Shown piece after piece: positions 46,401 to 57,896 of a stretch of DNA of 64,000 nt (position 1 is its first letter; each line of letters opens with the position of its first letter). Origin of the DNA: Todiramphus chloris collaris (lineage: Eukaryota > Chordata > Aves > Coraciiformes > Alcedinidae). Where the stretch lies: assembly GCA_025345505.1 (NCBI GenBank), contig JANVCC010000071.1, forward strand, positions 1,715,638-1,779,637, read 5' to 3'. Under the pieces are notes generated by a model. That model was not told the origin of the DNA, made no database searches, and saw only the letters and a list, made by a program, of their open reading frames with translations. Made by a program: the position numbers and the translations under genes.

Positions 46401-49400
46401 AACATCATCAAGGTTTAAGGTCAATTCTGGGTTTCTCCCACCCCCCCAGTTCAACTCTCTGGTGTTGGTTTCGCATCCTGCTACCCCTTGCAGCAGAGTG
46501 AATCCAGGGGGGTGAGCAGATGGTTACTGGTGTGAGCAAGGCTGGTGGTTTTTTCCTAGCTGGAAATCTGTGTAGAAGGGCTGGAGTTTCCAGCAGCTGA
46601 AGCCAGAGAGGTCATTGTTCTCCTAGTGACTGTTATTGATGGTTAAGAACATTGCAGGAAGATGAGGAGAAAAGTAACTGTTGAAAGGGAAACATGTTAA
46701 TCAACCCAGAGGTTTAGAAGAGAGATGGCAGGTTTGATCTGCAGCCGTTGCATGTTGTTTCCTACTTCAGGAACATAGTGGAAGGACCCTGCTGCTCACT
46801 TCTCCTCTCCTTTCAGGGTTCTTTGAAATGAAAATGAAGTATGATGAAAGTGATAACGCCTTCATTCGAGCTTCCAGAGCTGTCACAGACAAAGTCACTG
46901 ACTTAATAGGTAACGTTCCATCCTTGAGTGACTGCTCCTCTAGGCTTTGAGCTCTGTTCTAGCCATGGTGGGTGCTGGGGACCTCCCCCTGTAACTAACC
47001 TTTGGGATGGCTTCTGAGCTCTCCAGAGCTTTGTGTGGCTCATTATCCAGGCTCATAGGATCATAGACTGGGAGGGGTTGGAAGGGAGCTCTGGAGATCA
47101 TGGAGTCCAACCCCCCTGCCAGGTCAGGGTCACCCAGGGCAGCCCACACAGGAACAGAGCCAGGGGGGTTGGAAAGGCTCCAGAGAAGGAGACTCCACAG
47201 CCTCTCTGGGCAGCCTGGGCCAGGCTCTGCCACCCTCACAGTGAAGAAGTTTTTCCTCCTGTTGAGGTGGAACCTTCCATGCTCAAGTTTCTACCCATTG
47301 TTCCTTGTCCTGGGCACTACAGAAAAGAGCCTGGCCCCTTCCATTTGACACCCACCCCTGAGATATTGATAGACATTGATCAGATCCCCTCTTAGCTTTC
47401 TCCTCTCTGGACTAAACAGTCCCAGTTCCCTCAGTCTTTCTTCAGAGGGGAGATGCTCAAGTCCCTTCATCATCCTCATAGCCTCTGTTGCACTCTTTCC
47501 AGTAGATCCCTGTCTCTCTTGAACTGGGGAGCCCAAAACTGGAGACAGGATTCCAGCTGTGGTCTCAAGGGCAGAGCAGAGGGGGAGGAGAACCTCCCTA
47601 CACCTGCTGGACTCACTCTTCTTAACGCACCCCAGGATGCCACTGGCCTTGGTGGCTGCAGGGGCCCATTGCTGTCCCATGGGGAACCACTCTCCCCTCT
47701 CACCAAGGTCTCTCTTGGTGGTGCTGCTTCCCAGCAGGGTGACCCCCTAAGCCCCGGGTCGAGCAGCACAGCCGCCTGCTGCTGGGTCTGGAGCGCAGCG
47801 CAGTGAAAAGTCTTTGTGTGGGACACATCTCAGGCCTAACCTAAAGCCTGCAGTCGTTCCCAGGTGGCTGTTCCACTCCTCCAGTACATGACCAACTGTC
47901 TTGTGCTTGTTTTCTGGTGCCAGCTGCTGTGCCAGCAGTCTCACTGTGCTGTTTCCTTAGGTGGATTGTTCTCCAAGACAGAAATGTCTGAAGTTTTGAC
48001 AGAGATACTCAAAGTGGATCCATCCTTTGACAAAGATCGCTTTCTAAAGCAGTGCGAGCACGACATCATCCCCAACGTCCTGGAGGTAAGGGGGGGGAGG
48101 CTGTAATGCAGTTGTTTGGGGTTTTTTGTTTACTATAACATGGAAGATTTCATAGAATCATAGAGTGGTGGGGGTTGGAAGGGAGCTCTGGAGACCATCG
48201 AGTCCAACCCCCCTGCCAGAGCAGGGTCACCCAGGGCAGCCCACTCAGGAACAAAGCCAGGGGGGGTTGGAAAGGCTCCAGAGCAGGAGACTCCACAGCC
48301 TCTCTGGGCAGCCTGGGCCAGGCTCTGGCACCCTCACAGTGAAGAAGTTTCTCCTCATGTTGAGGTGGAACTTCCTGTGTTTCACCTTGTGACCATCACC
48401 TCTGGTCCTATCCCAGGGCACCACTGAGCAGAGCCTGGCCCCTTCTCCTTGCCCCCCACCCTGCAGATCTCTGTAACCATTCATCAGCTCCCCTCTCAGG
48501 CTTCTCTTCTCCAGGCTCAACAGCCCCAGAGCTCTCAGCCTTTCCTCATCAGAGATGTTCCAGTCCCTTCAGCATCCTTACAGCCCCCGTTGGACTCTCT
48601 CCAGTATTTCCCTGTCCCTCTTGAACTGGGGAGCCCAGCACTGGACACATCACTCCAGCTGTGGTCTCACCAGTGCAGAACATCCTGATGCCCAGTTGGG
48701 TTTTGTCACTGCTGTGTGACTGCCTCGTGTGTCTGTGACGCCAGCAGTGCAGTCAGACAGCCCTGTCTTGGGGACTCTGCTTTTCCTGACAGTGCCCTGT
48801 CACTAAAATGAGCTGCAGAAAACAGGCTCTTGGCTCTTGGAGAAGGAATTTTTCAGCGGAGAGGGCTTTTCAAACTACAGGCAGACAGTTTATAGATGCC
48901 ATCAGCTGTGAAGATTTATAGGTATTATATTGAAAACCACCCAGCCCTGTGTAACTAATTGTGTTTTGAAAGCTGCCTCATTACAAATTCTGGGTGTTGA
49001 CTGCACAATGGTTTATAAAGAGAAACCTTTTTGTGAGCTGCAGCATGATTCTTCTGCTCATTCCCTGCCCTTGTGCTTCTGGAAACTGTACAATCTACTT
49101 CTGGGCTGTACTCCTGCTTCTGTTCAATCCCACCTCTCACTACACCTCTGAGCAGCGTGTGTTCTGCTGACCTTTTGGGCAGGAAGGGCTAAGATAACTT
49201 ATCTGAATTACTGAAAGCTTTATTTACATCTGCTGCAGAATGTGTGTTTGTGCAAGTTCCTAGTGCTCTGAAGCTCCTGTCTTCCTTCAGGATTTCACAA
49301 GGTGTAGGATTTTCAGTTGTTTGCTGCTGAAAGTGCTGATAATTCCAACTCTGATACAGGAGATGTTTTAAAACGTTCCTGTTTGATGTGATTTTCCTCT

Positions 49401-52400
49401 CGTAGGCTATGATATCTGGAGAGCTGGAGATCCTCAAAGATTGGTGCTATGAAGCGGTAAGTGGAGCTACTAAAAATGTCTGAAAAGGTTATAAAAGGTC
49501 ATAATATCATCATAAATATATAATAACTAACTGAAAAAGTTACAGACTTCTTACCCAGTCTGGATATGAGAGAAGATCTTCTTTAGAGACAGTGGATTGA
49601 GAGCTAAGCTCAAATGAGCCTCACTGGCTCTGCACTGTCCTTGATTTGCATGGCCTTTAGGAGAACCTGTGTCCCAGATCTGGGGTGAGAAGGTGCAGAG
49701 ATGCTCGAGCTGACCCAAAAAGGTGCTGCTGTTCTGCTCATGGAGTCGAGTTGTCTCTGGAGCTGCCACACAAACCCAGTTAGTGTCAATACCCCAGCAA
49801 GAAAAAACCAGGCTGGTTTTCCTGAAATGACAGCACAGATGATCTGCAGCCTGCATAACCTCACTGCCAAGGAGGGAATTTTGTCTTGTTGTACAGAAAC
49901 TGGATTGGTTTTTCTTACTGGGGTAGATTTTCAGTACTGGATCCACTTCTTGAACCAGGGAATATGAATTGGTCAGGATTCAGTGGTTGTGGCATCGTCT
50001 GCTTGACTTCACGAAGCAGATCCTTCCCTGGCAGCACTGAGGGATGCTTGTTCTGGTCTTCATTCAGCTCCCAAATTGTTCTGTCGTAGGCAACGCAGAG
50101 CTGTAGTTGTGTTTCTGAAGAATTTTAGGGCTTGAAGTGAATATTCTTCCTGATCAGCACCAGCAGGGGGCTGGAAATCCACACGCTGAAAAGAGGTGGC
50201 TTGCTCTCAGTCACAGAAAATGAAATGCATCTTTGTGACACCAGTGCAGCGTGGAAGAGCCAGCTATTTAAAGGAAAGGAAGTTCTTTATTCGTTCAAGA
50301 ACCTCTGAAATGCCACCATAGAATTCCTCTCGGATCTCCAGAGGGAAGTAGCAGATTCACTGCAGTGTGTAAGATAAAAAGCAAACCCTTCTAAGCTGGT
50401 TGTGGTTAGAAATTAAGCTCCTGAGTCAAGGATCATCCTTAAAATAAGCCAAGAGAGGTCACGAGTGAGTGATTAACGTGAATCCAGGAGATAAAGGCTC
50501 TTGAACAGAATCACACCACGAGTGTTAAGTGTGTGGTATTGATCGGTGACGTGCCAGAATACAAACCAGTAAAGCAAAAACTTCCCTAACTGGCAGACAT
50601 AGCAGCTGAGCTGCAGTTGGTGGCTCCCAGAGTTGCCTCTGCCTGCTGTCCTCAGAATCCCTGATCCATAGCCCCAGCTAGTGACTTTGCCAGTAACTCC
50701 TGGAGGATATTTGCATTCCAATGTTTGTGGTGAAGGTCAGAAGATCCGAAGTGGGTGAGGTAGCAGAGATTGCCTCCTGTTTGTTCCATACCTGCCAAGA
50801 ATAGGGTGATGGTGCTGGAAGCAAGCAGAGATTCACCATCCCCAACGACAGTTCTCCAGGCAGAAATAACAAAGCATATGTGCCTGTGCCTAAAAGGAGC
50901 CAGGAAATGCTGGGCTGCCTCCAGGCTCTGGCTGGGTTGGAGGAAAAGAGCTTCGTTTCCAGACTGCTGCTCTTTGTCTGCTCTCAGGTCAGCAGTGGCC
51001 AGTGCCTGGGCTCTCCGGTGTGCTTGGCGTGCGGGCTCTGTCCTGAGCGACACAGCTCCTGTCCTGGCTGGGGCAGGTGGGGTTTTTAGTGAGGATTTGG
51101 TTCTGTGAAGCCCAGAGTCTGATGTAGATTTTGCTACCTCGCCAGGCACCCGCAGTCAGCATAACTAAAAAAAACCCAAACCCCTGACTTTGATTCTTTT
51201 GTTGGTGGTTTTCTCTAAGCGGAAAATCCCTTTTTCTTTGCGACAGACCCAAGTTCAAACGTGTAACGCGAGTTTGTTGCTTCGTTTAGACTTACAGTCA
51301 GCTCTCCCACCCCATCCAGCAAGCCAAAGCCATGGGGCTCCAGTTCCACTCCAGGATTCTTGACATCGACAACATCGACGTGAGTATCCCCCCCCATCCC
51401 CCGTGTCTGACCCTGGGGCACCAAAAAGAAACTCGCGACGCGAGGAAGGCTTTTCTTTTTTCACTCTTAACTGCTGGGGGTTTTTTTGCCTCGTGCTACT
51501 CTGGTGTTTGCTGTTTCTTCTCACAGAGGGAGAGCTCACGGGGCAGGGTCTCTCCCGTGTGATCAAGCCCGAGTTACAGCGCTGTGGTTTGTCCCCCACT
51601 CTGCCAGGGCACCTTGGTCTTAATCAGCAGCGTTTAGATTGAGAAAGGCTAAGCACTGTGGCACTTTGCAGCAAGTCTGCAGGAGCACTTGCATTTAATT
51701 CTTTAGTGTCATAGAATCACAGAATTGTTTTGGTTGGAAGAGCCCTTTCAGATCATGGAGTCCAAGTGTTCTCCCAGCACTGCCAGGGCACCACTGCCCC
51801 CTGGCCCTCAGCACCACAGCTCCACGGCTTGGAAACCCCTCCAGGGGTCACGGGGACTCCACTCCTGCCCTGGGCAGCCTGGGACAGCCCTGGACAGCCC
51901 TGGAGGGGAAGAAATTGTTCCTCAGCTCCAACCTAAACCTGCCCTGGGGAAACTTGAGGCCGGTTCCTCTTATCCTGTCACTTGTTCCTTGGGAGCAGAG
52001 CCCAACCCATCCTAGCTCCAACCTCCTGTCAGGAGCTGCCAGAGCCAGAAGCTCTCCCCTGAGCCTCCTTCTCTCCAGGCTGAACAAGCCCAGGTCCCTC
52101 AGCCACTCTTCATCTCATGTAAATGTGTTTAATGGTGCTACCTGGAATTTGAGGTGGTTTGTTGACCTCTGGGGGTGACACAGTAACTCCAGAGCTATTC
52201 TGCATTTCCACAAAAGAGGCAGAGAGGGGGGTATTTTTTAAGAGCACAGCTCCATTCCTTTTTGCATTTCAGTTAATAAGTTCTTTAAATATTTAATGGA
52301 GCGACCTTAGAATACCGAGGAAAAAAAACCCTGTCAAACAAAAGATTCTCACCTTGAAGTTTTTCTGTTACTTAGTTCTTTTTATCTAGTTCAGCACAAC

Positions 52401-55400
52401 CTTATGTTGGAAGATTCATTTAAAAGCAAGGGGGAAAAAAACTTCAGCTGGTGCACTTTCTACAGAAAATATTTTTTTAAGAGCAGGCTTTCTCTTATTT
52501 TTGATTCCTAACCTGGAAACAAGGGAGCAGACGTTGAAAAAACTATGAAAACTTCCAGAACAATTTTGGAAAAACTTTTAAATACAGGGAAGGTTCTGTG
52601 GGGGAAAATGCTTTCCAATGTCTACAGCATCTGTATTACCCAAGCAGGTATAACCTGATTAAAATAACTAGCTTCAGCTCGGGGGGGAGATGGGCTTGTG
52701 GGCTGGGTCAGTCCATAGGAGTTGTATGAAATCCTTGCTGCTTTTACATGAATCTGCAGCAAGGGTACAGTTTCTAACGGCGTCTCCCATCCCTGCAGCT
52801 GGCTATGGGGAAGATGATGGAGCAGGGACCAGTGTTAATCATCACCTTCCAGGCTCAGATCGTGATGGTGATAAAGAACCAGAAAGGGGAACTGGTGGAA
52901 GGGGATCCGGTAAGCGATGCTCTCGGCCGTGCGCGGGTTCCCCGGGTGCCCTCCCAGCTGCTGCGGGTGTCGTGGGGTGGTCTGGGCCGTTGACTCCTGT
53001 CAGACTCTGAGTGTTCCAACCCATTAATGCAGAGTTACCAGGTAGGAGGAGTCTGCAAACACCCAGGGTGGGCAGAGAATGGGGTATTTTACACTCCCGA
53101 TAAGGAGAGGGGCTCTGGTGCCAGCACGCTCCCTGCTGCAGTTGCTGCCTGTGAGTTCCGCTCCTCTGGCACCTCTGGGATGGAATCTGACTGTCTAAAG
53201 TTCCATCCCAGCTTCCACTTCACCCTGGCCTTTTTGTTTTGCCCTTTTCCTTTCCTCAAGGGCACTGGCAGAACAGAGCACAAAGATGTTTGGCCATCAG
53301 GGTGGGAGCTGCAGTTCAGTCGTTCACAGGAGGTGGGGGGAAAAAAAAAATCAGAGTTGATGTTTTTGGCTGCTGCCTCCCTACGCCGATATGAAACCTC
53401 TCCCAGTGCCACAAGCCTTTACTTACCCAAACTGCCCCTCTCCCAGTGCCACAAGCCTTTACTTGCCCAAACTGCCCCACATTCAGTTGTGTGAAACCCT
53501 GAACGTGGTACAGGCTCCTGATGGCACCTTCTGGCCTGTGATCGGCGCAGCAAATCTCTGGCCTCTCTGCAGCTTGTACTTCCCTGGGGTTCAGCTCTCC
53601 CCATGGTGAATCCAACCTGCCTGTCGTGCATGAGCCAGGCAAAGCAGCCTGGCAGAGCCACAGAAGGTGTTTGTTCCAGGGCTGATGATGCAGCAGGCTT
53701 GGGGTGCCCACCTCATTTCAACAACACCTTTGTTCTTGAGTGGCTCTGCCACCCAGCCAGCTCCAGCTTCCCTTGTGTCCACAGCGTACATCGTGGGGGA
53801 TGTTGGGAGCTGCCTGGAGCTGCCTGTTCCTAGCAGCATCCCATGAAAACAAATACAGGCATTTAAGAAATATTGGCTTTTCTGCAGCCATTCTCTTTAG
53901 GCCAGGCTGGAAGTTTATGGGGGGAAAAAAAAAGGGACTAATTTTAACGACGGGGCCCATCTGGACTGATTTACAACCCATCACATCAACTGCAGGGGAG
54001 GAACGGCTGATACAGTGATTCCTTGCATTAAATTACTGCATTCCTAGAAGAGAGATATTGATGTGATAATTATTGAACAGGATATCAAAGTCTGTTTGCT
54101 GTCTGATTTCTCTGGAGCGGCAATAAATCAAGGAGATGCATTAAAATTCTCCATTGGAAACAAAACTTCAGCTTTAATCAAATGTCAGATGCGGGCTGGC
54201 TGGTAACTATGATTTGGTGTTAACTGCTGAGCTGCTCCTGTGGAGTGTTAAACAAACGACGTTCTAGGGGGGGAAAAAAAGGAGAGAGAGCCTCAGGTTG
54301 TCAACTTTTTGGATAAGAAGTGATTACTGTGATATTTTACCGAGTTGAAACCGTTCAACTTGCCAGCAAGGTGTGGGGGGGACCAGGCAGCCTGTCTCGA
54401 TGGGTTGGACCCCCGTGGAGCAGCACAAGATCAACCTGGGCCAAGGAGGTCTTAGCCAGCCCCTCGGGCAGTGCCCTGAAGTCAGGGGAAGCTCTAAAAG
54501 GAGCTCCTGAAGGACTGAGAGGTGGGAGGATGCTCGTTGTAGGATTAACAGCCAGAGGTTTGACTTGCGTGCCTGGCCACGGTAGAAACCTGCCTTGGGG
54601 TTTCCCGAGTCCAGACTCGCTGTCCCCCTTTCTGTGAGCCTACCTGCACTGTTCGTTGGGGGTTAATAACAGCACCAGAGCAGAAACCCAGAAATCTCTC
54701 TGCTTCAGAAACGTGGAATTGTAAGGTTTCATCACACCTTGTTTCCAGCAGCGCTGCCTGTGCAGTTCCGGCTGCGAGACACCAGCAGCTCGGAGCTCCT
54801 CTCTTCCTCATCCCTTCAGAAATCCCGTGGTTGAGAACAGAAAGTTCTCCAGTTGTAGCAGAGCTTTGGTGCTGCAGTGTAGGATTAAACCTCCTTTCAT
54901 ACCCGGCCTTACAGAAATGGACTTTGAAAGTCACCAAAATGGCACAAATTAGGGTTCCATCAGCTACGTTCCCCACTTCATCTGGAGTTTATCCTGGTTT
55001 AGGCTCAGGAAGCCTCACTGGCACCACTGCACCTCTTACACCGGTCAGCGTAGAGCCCATCTCCAGCAGGAGATGTTTTTCTTCTCTTGACCCCTCTGCT
55101 CTTCCTTCCGACACATCCCAAACATCCACGTCACTCACGTTTTGCATCACTTTAATGCTTTGGAAGCAAATTCATCTTCAGAGACACCGAGCAAGAAAAA
55201 CGTGGCTTTATGGCAGGTGGTGTTTCTAATGGCCGGTCTGGTACCCAAAGTGTCCCCCCTCACATTTCTGTGACTTAAATTGTAACCTATAAAGATTCAG
55301 GCATTCGATCAAACACTGCAGTGGTTAAGTACCCACCTGGGAGCTGAGCCAAGGCACAGGCTGATCCCTCAGCGATCCTGCCTCGCCTGAGAGCAATCCT

Positions 55401-56411
55401 CCCCGTGCTTAATGGCGAAGCGATAAAATCCCCGTGCCCTTTGATTTGCGGAGCGGGTCTGTGGCTCTGAGCCAGCCTCGGGCTCTGGCAGCATCACCTC
55501 TCTCCTGGCCACGGGTCAGCCTTTGCCACAGGTCCCTGCAGGGAGTTGTTTTCCCGAGACCGTGAGCGATGGCCTCAGGAGGTGCTGAGATAGGTCCTGC
55601 ATCCCTGTTCCCTCAGGGTCAGCCGAGCTGCTGCCTTCTCCTAACACGCACCGGGGATGGAGAAGCTTCAAGGTTTGGGGTTTGTTTTTTTTTTTCCTCC
55701 ATCTGCAACCCCGTCTGGTGAAAGCACCGCCAAGATTTCCCTGCAGAGTTAGCGTGTGGCCGTGGCTGGGCTTGGTGTGACCTGACCTTCCTGCATAAAA
55801 GCTGCTTTGTTTAACTCTCTGTCTCTCCTCAGAGCTGGTGGTGATCACTTTGGTTAATCTGAGCTGCTGGGATGGAAGTGTGGGAGCTGTGGGGAGGGGC
55901 TGCAGCTCACAGGCAGAGTTACGGCCGCAGGAAAGACCTGAAGCCTCTTTGGAGGTTCCAGGGAGCGGCCCGGTTTGCAACCAGAAAGTTCTACTTAAAA
56001 CTCAAACCAAATATTCTCAAGCTTGTTGGTGATGCCAGGGAATGTATCTGACGTATAGACAGAGGGACGTAGCCAGAGATGTTTGGAAACTGATTCTGGT
56101 TTTGGAAACCAGAAGTTTTATCTGTTCCTGACAGTGTTCAGTTTCTCAGCACAGTCTGGTAGGGGTTGCTGCAGCTCTCCTTGTTCAGGACCTCAGAACT
56201 GGAAGGAAAATCAGCAGAGCAGCCTCTGGAGGAGGTGTGGAGCTCTGAGCTCTGTGACCATCGCGCTCTAACGTCAGGGTTCTCCTTCCAGGACAAGGTT
56301 CTGCGGATGCTGTACGTGTGGGCGCTCTGCAGAGACCAGGACGAGCTCAACCCCTACGCTGCCTGGAGGCTGCTGGACATTTCCTCGTCGAGCACCGAGC
56401 AGGTCCTCTGA
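37410..56411 (+). CDS. TIMM44: mitochondrial import inner membrane translocase subunit TIM44, 13 coding exons, 451 aa
   Basis: Matrix-side scaffold that tethers mtHsp70 to the TIM23 channel in the presequence-import motor. Exons: 37410-37439, 39758-39865, 40327-40497, 40985-41065, 42506-42655, 44335-44474, 45273-45358, 46817-46909, 47961-48085, 49406-49456, 51290-51379, 52799-52909, 56292-56411. All junctions are GT-AG and the frame closes at 452 codons including the stop; human is 452 aa. The presequence is Arg-rich, with a likely cleavage motif R48-C-Y|A-S (R-3 type). Then come a Lys/Glu helical region (57-160), a P-loop-like GGEKLGKTA (about 165-173), and the C-terminal Tim44 lipid-binding domain (about 295-445) ending STEQVL. 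Exons 1-2 are least conserved, yet KCLISGMW aligns with human RCLGSGIQ. The CDS is intact. Confidence 0.97.
38727..39075 (-). mobile_element. CR1 LINE fragment lacking the 3' tail, TIMM44 intron 1
   Basis: Starts inside the element at GGGATCTCTCCAGAGAAGG, the same internal position as the copy at 3078. It runs through CTCTGGGCAGCCTGGCACAG to CTGGACTCTCTCCAGGAG. Antisense to TIMM44. Confidence 0.9.
39155..39472 (-). mobile_element. CR1 LINE fragment, second subfamily, TIMM44 intron 1
   Basis: CACAGGATGGCTTAGGCTGC, CCATGGGCAGGGACACCTCA, GAACACCTCCAGGGAGGGGA and CCCCAGTTTAAAACCC mark a different CR1 subfamily from the adjacent copy at 38727, with its own 3' end at the left. The two insertions are therefore independent. 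Confidence 0.9.
41376..41849 (+). mobile_element. CR1 LINE fragment, sense, TIMM44 intron 4
   Basis: CACTGGTGAGGCCACACCTT, GTTTTGGGCGCCAC, GGGACCTGGGGTCATTGAGC, TTAGGTTGGACACGAGG and CCATCCCTGGATGTAGTTAA, ending near TATGGTGTGGCAGTGG. Sense to TIMM44. Its 3' end abuts the next, inverted CR1. Confidence 0.9.
41850..42368 (-). mobile_element. CR1 LINE fragment, antisense, TIMM44 intron 4
   Basis: CCACTAGAGCAGGGTGCTCA, CTTCCCAGGATGGGGCTTCC, CTGGGGAAGAAATTCTTCC and GTGGAGCAGAGGGGGAGAAT. It belongs to the same subfamily as 12597 and is tail-to-tail with the copy at 41376. It ends about 140 bp before TIMM44 exon 5. Confidence 0.9.
44090..44263 (+). repeat. TIMM44: polypyrimidine tract with 14-bp repeats before TIMM44 exon 6
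   Basis: About 170 nt of almost pure C/T, including four units of CTCCTCTCCTTTTT at about 44183-44235. The tract ends in CTTCAACAG at 44263, a perfect decoy 3' splice site 71 nt before the real acceptor (44334). The opposite strand is pure purine, so its Lys/Glu/Arg open frames are artefacts. Confidence 0.85.
44655..45041 (+). mobile_element. CR1 LINE fragment, sense, TIMM44 intron 6
   Basis: GACTTGAGCATCTCCCCTCT through GTGCCCAGGACAAGGAACAA to GCCCCTGCTCTGGCAGGGGG; the last part of the 3' tail is missing. It is almost the exact reverse complement of bases within the copy at 47049-47755. Confidence 0.92.
47049..47755 (-). mobile_element. CR1 LINE fragment, antisense, TIMM44 intron 8
   Basis: One of the longest CR1 copies in the window. 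The left tail GATCATAGACTGGGAGGGG is followed by the complete 3' region and, rightwards, ORF2-proximal sequence (GCCACTGGCCTTGGTGGCTG, GCTTCCCAGCAGGGTGACC). It fills most of intron 8. It pairs with 44655-45041 as an inverted repeat. Confidence 0.92.
48151..48685 (-). mobile_element. CR1 LINE fragment, TIMM44 intron 9
   Basis: A well-preserved tail CATAGAATCATAGAGTGG, then GGGTTGGAAGGGAGCTCTGG, GGCTCCAGAGCAGGAGACTC and CACTGGACACATCACTCCAG. It is very close in sequence to the copy at 61455, indicating the same young subfamily. Confidence 0.93.
51709..52115 (-). mobile_element. CR1 LINE fragment, TIMM44 intron 11
   Basis: CATAGAATCACAGAATTGTT, TTTGGTTGGAAGAGCCCTTT, CACTGCCAGGGCACCACTGC, AAGAAATTGTTCCTCAGCTC and CTCCAGGCTGAACAAGCCCA. 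Same subfamily as the copy at 15908. Confidence 0.93.
53397..53476. repeat. 40-bp tandem duplication in TIMM44 intron 12
   Basis: Two nearly identical 40-bp units, each containing CTCTCCCAGTGCCACAAGCC then TTTACTTACCCAAACTGCCC (or ...TTGCCC...). Confidence 0.88.
53930..55450. other. AT-rich islands in TIMM44 intron 12, candidate conserved non-coding elements
   Basis: Intron 12 is 3.4 kb. It contains several high-complexity AT-rich blocks (about 54010-54210, 54895-54970, 55135-55220, 55265-55345, 55400-55450) in otherwise GC-rich DNA. They include words such as GGCAATAAATCAAGGAGATG and CTTTAATCAAATGTCAGATG. They match no repeat I recognise and have no coding frame. Conservation is suspected from appearance only. 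Confidence 0.35.
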
Positions 56412-57640
56412 GAACTGCAGCCCAGGGCTTCCTGTACCTCTCTTGAAGAGACGTCGCCTCTGGACTTGCGCCAGGCTGCTGCGGGATGGGCTGTGGGGGA
56501 AGGAGGCTGGACTGGGTCCTTTCCTGTTCGCTGTGCCCTCGTTAACCCCCATCCCTCTAACGAACCGGAGGAGCCTGGGCAGCTCAGCCTTACTCTTTGC
56601 TGTGTAATGTGCCCCTGTAAGGGTCTTGGGGAGGTTTCAACGTGAACGGTCTAAGATACGAGCAGCTGCTGTTGGCTCCTTTTTTAACTGTGCCTGAAAG
56701 GAGGCTGGTTTGAGTCCCCTGTGTTCCCCAGCGCTTCCGGTGACGGACAGAGGTGGGTATGGGAGAGGGAGATGTGCCACGTCTGGTTCCCATTTGCCAT
56801 CATCCTCTGGTGGCCTCGGAGCATCCCGGCAAAGCTCTTGGAGGCGAGTTGGTCTGGGCTGAGATCCATCTCCTGTGCAGAGTCGCACCCATGAGCCTTC
56901 TGTCGCTGCAGTGTCTTGCACTTTACCAAACCAAATACAACCAGGACTTTGCACGTGTCTCTTTGTTGCTGGGGAGCAGAGGCAGGATGGAGAGGTTGGT
57001 GGCATCACCGGGCAGCTTCTGGAGGCCGGTTTGCCAGGGGTGGAGTTTGCTGTTGGTGGTGATATTTATATATCCACGGGTTTTCAGGGGGAAGGTGGTT
57101 GTTCCTGCTGTTCTGCTCGTCGTGTCCGCTGGAGAGCACGCGCTGTTGCTTATCCGGTGGGTCCATCTGTGAGTGGAGGAGATGGGCTGGAACTGGCTAC
57201 GAGGGACCAGGCAGGGGCTGGACCGCTGGGCAAGGGTAAGGATGGACAGGTGGGCAGAAAAGGAGCAAAGAAAAAAATGCAGTAATAAGCAGAACATCCT
57301 GTTTGTAGCTCAGATGAGATGAGGAAAGAGGGTGCAGTGGACACACGTGCTACGTGAGCTGCGTTCCGGGCACTGCTGCCTTCACCCGGGGGGTGGCACC
57401 CCTGGCCCAGGGGACCCGGGTGGCTTTGGAGGCCATCAGAGGGTGAGCTCTTGGTCCTGGGGAGCTGTGATGTGGGTGGGTTCTTCAGCTGCCTCCTCTT
57501 CGTGGAAGGGGAGGTTGTGGGGGAGGGGAATGGAAGGTGGGATGGGAAATCCGAGGGCTGATCTGCGGCGGTGCTCGGCCCCTGCACGCAACGGGGCAGC
57601 GCAGGACAGCACTTGGCATGGTGATTAAAGAGAATAATTA
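56412..57640 (+). other. TIMM44: TIMM44 3'UTR and flank
   Basis: No canonical AATAAA was seen soon after the stop. A variant signal AATACA at 56934-56939 is followed by a GT-rich stretch (CACGTGTCTCTTTGTTGCTG). A later ATTAAA lies at 57624-57629. Either could end the transcript, giving a 3'UTR of about 0.55 or 1.2 kb. Overlapping short open frames have no recognisable product. Confidence 0.4.
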
Positions 57641-57896
57641 AGAGTTCCTCCTCCTCCTCCCAGTGTCTGCATCAGTTCCTTCGAATGTCACCGAGGTTAT
57701 CTCACAGCCCTGAGGTGAGACGTTGGACTCGAGCAGATTTCCTAGAGAGAGGGGTTGGTGAGTGGGGGAAATTGAAGGCAGAGTCTGCCCTGACCCCTCA
57801 GATGCTGCTCTCCAGGCATTCCTGCTGCTCCCAGGGCAGGCTGCGGGTGGGACACGGTCCCTCCCTGGCACAGATGCCACCCTAGAGCTCTGCACA

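Noticed and set aside
44516-48520. Repeated open frames with [15 protein letters not shown] as a possible gene family
   Set aside because: This is the translated 3' part of CR1 LINEs, recurring at 45000, 47200, 48300, 58050 and 61600.
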